From: Bacteroidota bacterium
GTDB lineage: Bacteria > Bacteroidota > Ignavibacteria > Ignavibacteriales > Ignavibacteriaceae
NCBI GenBank assembly: GCA_021793635.1
Contig: JAJYSI010000086.1
Span: 1 to 9,603 of the forward strand
Direction: 5' to 3'
Length of the DNA stretch: 9,603 nt
The notes beneath the pieces are model-generated. The model was not told where the DNA came from, ran no database searches, and worked only from the letters and a program-made list of their open reading frames with translations. Of this stretch, positions 7,212-9,603 are shown piece after piece (the stretch's first letter is position 1; each line of letters starts with the position of its first letter). The position numbers and the translations under genes are program-made.

Positions 7212-8807
7212 TTAAATAAATTCGTCTTCATGGAGCCAAGCATTTATTAGCTTTGCCGCTTCCATAGGATTTTTAGAAGCATAGTTAGAAATTTTTTCCT
7301 GCTGATTTTTTTTACGAACCGCTTCGTCGGATATTTCATCTTCCAAATCACCCATTGGCAATAAATTCTTTTTAAAATTCATTCCCAATTGCGAAGATTG
7401 TTTTGAGCCAACTAACTCCGGTACCCCAAAGTTATTTGATTCAAATCCATTATTAAAAGTACCAATGATTATTTTTTCATTCTTTAATCGTTTCATTATT
7501 CCCTTTAGTAAGAAGATTGAGGCAGCTATTGCACCAATCATTAGAATAGGATTCATCCATTTGTTAGGATCATCAAACATTCCCGGCTTTGTCATTTTAA
7601 TATCTTCAATGTCTTTCGTTTCAAAAGGAATATTCACAAGTGAAAATTGATCGTTCCTTGTGGAGTCAACGCCTACGGCATTCCTTATTATCTCCCCAAG
7701 TTTTCCCATCTCCTCCGGTGAGCGCGGTTTATAGTCAGTCTTTACATCATTTCCGACTTTAATTTCCTTTGGGACATCATTGATTACAGCGGCTACACTC
7801 AATCGTTTAATATTTCCTGTACCCTCAACAACTTTTTGGATAGTTTTGCTTATATCATAATTCGTAGTGCTGTTCTGACTTTGCTGTGCTGAAGAATCCC
7901 CCATTGTTTTACCGTTATTATTACTTTTAATTGTTTGTTCGCTAATTGCTACCTGAGAGTTTGGATCATAAGACTCCATAGTTTTTTCAACCTGATCAAA
8001 GTTTATATCTGCATTAACTTCTACCATGGAATTTCCGTATCCGAGCACATTATCCAGCATTGACTGTGCTTTCTGAGCAAGATAATTTTCAATTGATTTT
8101 TTAATTTCATATTGTTTCGAACTTGCTACTGCTAGCGGGTCGTCATCTTCTTGTTTTGATAAAAGCTTTCCGCGGGTATCTAACAGCGTAACTTTTCCCG
8201 GAGTTAATCCTTCCACACTGCTTGAAACAAGATTTATAATTGCCGCAATATTGCTCCTGGTTAACGAATAATTATCTCTCAACTTTAAAACAACTGCCGC
8301 TGTAGGAGGTTTTTGTTCATCCTTAAAGACCGACTTTTGGGGAATTACAAGATGAACTCTTGCCCCTGCAACCCCGTCAATTTCCATTATGGTCTTTGTC
8401 AGCTCACCTTCAAGAGCTCTCTTAAAATCTAACTTTTGCATAAACTCACTCATCCCCATTGTTGACTTATCAAAAATATCATAGCCAACTACTCCTGAGC
8501 TCGGAATCCCCTTCGCTGCTAACGACAGCCTGACTTTATAAACTTCATTTTTAGGCACTGCTATAGTTCTGCCGTTGTCCTCAATTTCGTACTGAATTTT
8601 CTGGGTCGTTAATTGTTCAACAACTTTTGAAGCATCGTCTTGCGAAAGATTAGTATATAATGGCGAATAGTTCGGCTGATTAAGAAATGATAATAGAATG
8701 ATTAACAAAACTGCCGTGATACCAACGGTTCCGCCAATAACTATCTTTTGCTGAAACGAAAGTTTATTGAAAATATTTAAAATTGCACTTAATGGATTGT
8801 CTTTCAT
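7212..8807 (-). CDS. fliF: Flagellar MS-ring protein FliF
   Basis: FliF multimerises in the inner membrane to form the MS ring (with the RBM domains building the S ring and collar), the base on which rotor and export gate assemble. The 531-aa length is normal. Seen in order: a first membrane helix at about residues 21-42; a periplasmic secretin/YscJ-like ring-building region at about 45-220, with the family motifs LSxxDASKVVEQL, IPSSGVVGYDIFD and the LEGEL-x-x-T-I-x-x-IDGV-x-x-ARVHLVIP segment (132-156); a second ring domain at about 230-400 interrupted by a Ser/Asn/Gln-rich loop (about 280-320), as in the beta-collar insertion of other FliFs; a second membrane helix at about 417-436; and a cytoplasmic tail. 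The tail ends in NPMEAAKLINAWLHEDE (513-529), the conserved FliG-binding helix. The ATG lies 3 nt after the fliE stop with no strong Shine-Dalgarno, so translation is probably coupled. Confidence 0.97.
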   Translation of the reverse strand: MKDNPLSAILNIFNKLSFQQKIVIGGTVGITAVLLIILLSFLNQPNYSPLYTNLSQDDASKVVEQLTTQKIQYEIEDNGRTIAVPKNEVYKVRLSLAAKGIPSSGVVGYDIFDKSTMGMSEFMQKLDFKRALEGELTKTIMEIDGVAGARVHLVIPQKSVFKDEQKPPTAAVVLKLRDNYSLTRSNIAAIINLVSSSVEGLTPGKVTLLDTRGKLLSKQEDDDPLAVASSKQYEIKKSIENYLAQKAQSMLDNVLGYGNSMVEVNADINFDQVEKTMESYDPNSQVAISEQTIKSNNNGKTMGDSSAQQSQNSTTNYDISKTIQKVVEGTGNIKRLSVAAVINDVPKEIKVGNDVKTDYKPRSPEEMGKLGEIIRNAVGVDSTRNDQFSLVNIPFETKDIEDIKMTKPGMFDDPNKWMNPILMIGAIAASIFLLKGIMKRLKNEKIIIGTFNNGFESNNFGVPELVGSKQSSQLGMNFKKNLLPMGDLEDEISDEAVRKKNQQEKISNYASKNPMEAAKLINAWLHEDEFI

Positions 8808-8810
8808 TTT

Positions 8811-9101
8811 TTAAACTTGTATTTGGGATAATTGAGTATACATATCGATTGCTTTATTTCGAATTTCCATCAGCAGATCAAGGCTTGTTTTAGCTTTCTC
8901 TCCGGCTATCATTACATCTTGAATTTCAACATTGCCCCCAGTAACGAATTTTTGCGTCATGTTGTCCGCATCTAATTGATTGTTGTTCACCTGACCGATA
9001 AAATCTGTTAAGATATTTCCGAAACTATCATCCTTTGATTTTTCAAGTTTATTTGAATTTATTATTTCAGGTATTGTGTTTTGTATGGAACTGATTTGCA
9101 T
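8811..9101 (-). CDS. fliE: Flagellar hook-basal body complex protein FliE
   Basis: FliE is the small adaptor that joins the FliF MS ring to the proximal rod, and in characterised systems it is among the first export substrates. The 96-aa length is typical. The N-terminal 45 residues are variable and polar. The C-terminal half matches the family: residues 61-75 (QDVMIAGEKAKTSLD) followed by LLMEIRNKAIDMYTQL and a terminal Q-x-Q-V, equivalent to the conserved V-R-N-K-x-x-x-A-Y-x-E-x-x-x-M-Q-V end. Its position just before fliF is the usual one. It starts 2 nt after the preceding gene's stop with a good GAGGT site, and its stop is 3 nt from the fliF start. Confidence 0.96.
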   Translation of the reverse strand: MQISSIQNTIPEIINSNKLEKSKDDSFGNILTDFIGQVNNNQLDADNMTQKFVTGGNVEIQDVMIAGEKAKTSLDLLMEIRNKAIDMYTQLSQIQV

Positions 9102-9103
9102 AA

Positions 9104-9373
9104 TTAACCTCGCTTGTCAAACATTGAACCTATTTTTACACCGGACATCTTTCCGTTTTTTTCATAGGCATGATGATCTATAATTTCACTTTTATTCTGC
9201 GGATAAAGCTTTACAAAGTAATTTTTCTCGTCCGGCGAAAGATTGTTTACAGCTTTTTTATCTGCAGGCTTAGATTCTAATTTAAATTGGGACTCGTTAG
9301 CTTTTGAATTTTTAACCGAACCGCTGTAAACCTGTGGATTATAATTTCCTATCATATTAGTCGATATTTTCAT
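9104..9373 (-). CDS. Small conserved-looking protein of unknown function between flgC and fliE (89 aa)
   Basis: I do not recognise a named family. The 89-aa product has no signal peptide, membrane segment or cysteine. Residues 1-42 are polar and probably disordered (rich in Asn, Ser and Lys), beginning MKISTNMIGNYNP, which looks like the flexible N-terminus of small exported flagellar proteins such as FlgM. Residues 45-89 look ordered: a Pro-capped helix (LSPDEKNYFVKLYP), a His-rich turn (IIDHHAY), then a Gly-rich end (NGKMSGVKIGSMFDKRG). It sits where flgC and fliE are usually adjacent, 4 nt after flgC and 2 nt before fliE, so it is surely co-transcribed with them. The fliE ribosome site is embedded in its last codons. 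A moderate GGGA element 9 nt upstream supports the ATG at 9371-9373. It may be a rod or MS-ring assembly factor or an export substrate; this is inference from position only. Confidence 0.8.
   Translation of the reverse strand: MKISTNMIGNYNPQVYSGSVKNSKANESQFKLESKPADKKAVNNLSPDEKNYFVKLYPQNKSEIIDHHAYEKNGKMSGVKIGSMFDKRG
9107..9111 (-). promoter_or_regulatory. Ribosome binding site of fliE
   Basis: On the minus strand the sequence reads GAGGT-TAATT-ATG, a good Shine-Dalgarno with 5-nt spacing to the fliE ATG (9099-9101). It overlaps the last two codons and stop region of the upstream small gene, so fliE translation is probably coupled to it. It is among the clearest ribosome sites in a window where most are weak. 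Confidence 0.6.
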
Positions 9374-9377
9374 CTAA

Positions 9378-9603
9378 TTAAATCCCGAGTGAATCTTTTA
9401 CCATTTGCTTGGAAGTGTTTAATGCCGTCAAGTTAGCTTCATAGCTTCGTGATGCGGAAATCATATCAACCATTTCTGTGACAATATTAACATTTGATTC
9501 CTGCACATAACCTTTGGCATCGGCATTAGGACTATCGGGCTGATACACAACATCTCCAAGTTTTTGATCCGTCATTTCTTTATAATTAAACGCGCTGTTA
9601 TCT
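9378..9603 (-). CDS. flgC: Flagellar basal-body rod protein FlgC (3' part, truncated by the window edge)
   Basis: FlgC is one of the proximal rod proteins that link the MS ring and FliE to the distal rod; it is exported by the flagellar type III system and acts in the periplasm. Only the C-terminal 74 or so residues are visible. The frame stays open to the window edge, and the first in-frame ATG (9573-9575) is internal, because coding sequence (D-N-S-A-F-N-Y-K-E) continues upstream of it. The visible part carries the FlgC signature: a Y-x-P-x-S/H-P-x-A-x-x-x-G-Y-V turn followed by NVNIVTEMVDMISASRSYEA and a closing helix ending in KDSLGI. This is the C-terminal helix that pairs with the N-terminal one in rod proteins. 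Full-length family members are about 135-150 aa, so roughly half is missing. The next gene starts 4 nt after the stop. Identification is very secure. Confidence 0.95.
   Translation of the reverse strand, partial: DNSAFNYKEMTDQKLGDVVYQPDSPNADAKGYVQESNVNIVTEMVDMISASRSYEANLTALNTSKQMVKDSLGI

Noticed and set aside
9104..9373. The 89-aa protein as FlgM (anti-sigma-28 factor)
   Set aside because: The MKI-type start is similar, but the C-terminal half lacks the FlgM sigma-binding helices and ends in a Gly-rich FDKRG motif; gene position is also atypical for flgM.

Overview
The window is the interior of one long, tightly packed flagellar operon. Every gene I can support lies on the minus strand, so transcription runs from high to low coordinates. 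In transcription order it reads: flgC (3' part only), a small gene of unknown function, fliE, fliF, fliG, fliH, fliI, fliJ, a motE-like gene, fliK, flgD and a small 'flagellar operon protein' (TIGR02530-like) gene. Junctions range from an 8-nt overlap to a gap of about 19 nt, so no non-coding stretch approaches 300 bases. I see no promoter, terminator, RNA gene, insertion sequence, repeat array or CRISPR. The operon's promoter and its distal genes must lie outside the window.

Layout. About 9603-8811 encodes rod and adaptor parts: FlgC (proximal rod), the unknown 89-aa protein, and FliE (MS-ring/rod adaptor). About 8807-6184 encodes the MS ring (FliF) and the rotor switch protein (FliG). About 6191-3789 encodes the soluble export ATPase complex: FliH (regulator/stalk), FliI (ATPase) and FliJ (coiled-coil stalk). 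About 3792-3181 encodes a membrane-anchored MotE-like protein. About 3179-411 encodes hook assembly factors: FliK (hook-length ruler and export switch) and FlgD (hook cap). About 391-17 encodes the small TIGR02530-like protein, usually found next to flgD and flgE. Together the products make the MS ring, attach the rod and the export apparatus, power export, and build and measure the hook.

Organism. The sequence is strongly AT-rich and Shine-Dalgarno sequences are mostly weak. The gene order fliEFGHIJ-(motE/ylxF)-fliK-flgD resembles the fla/che operon of Bacillus and many other phyla. The base composition, weak ribosome sites and protein flavour would fit a motile member of the Bacteroidota/Ignavibacteria side of the FCB group. 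This is an inference; no rRNA or other phylogenetic marker is present.

I do not see a new system here. The least explained items are the small gene inserted between flgC and fliE, the TIGR02530-like protein, and the long, mostly low-complexity FliK with two strand-rich islands in its linker.
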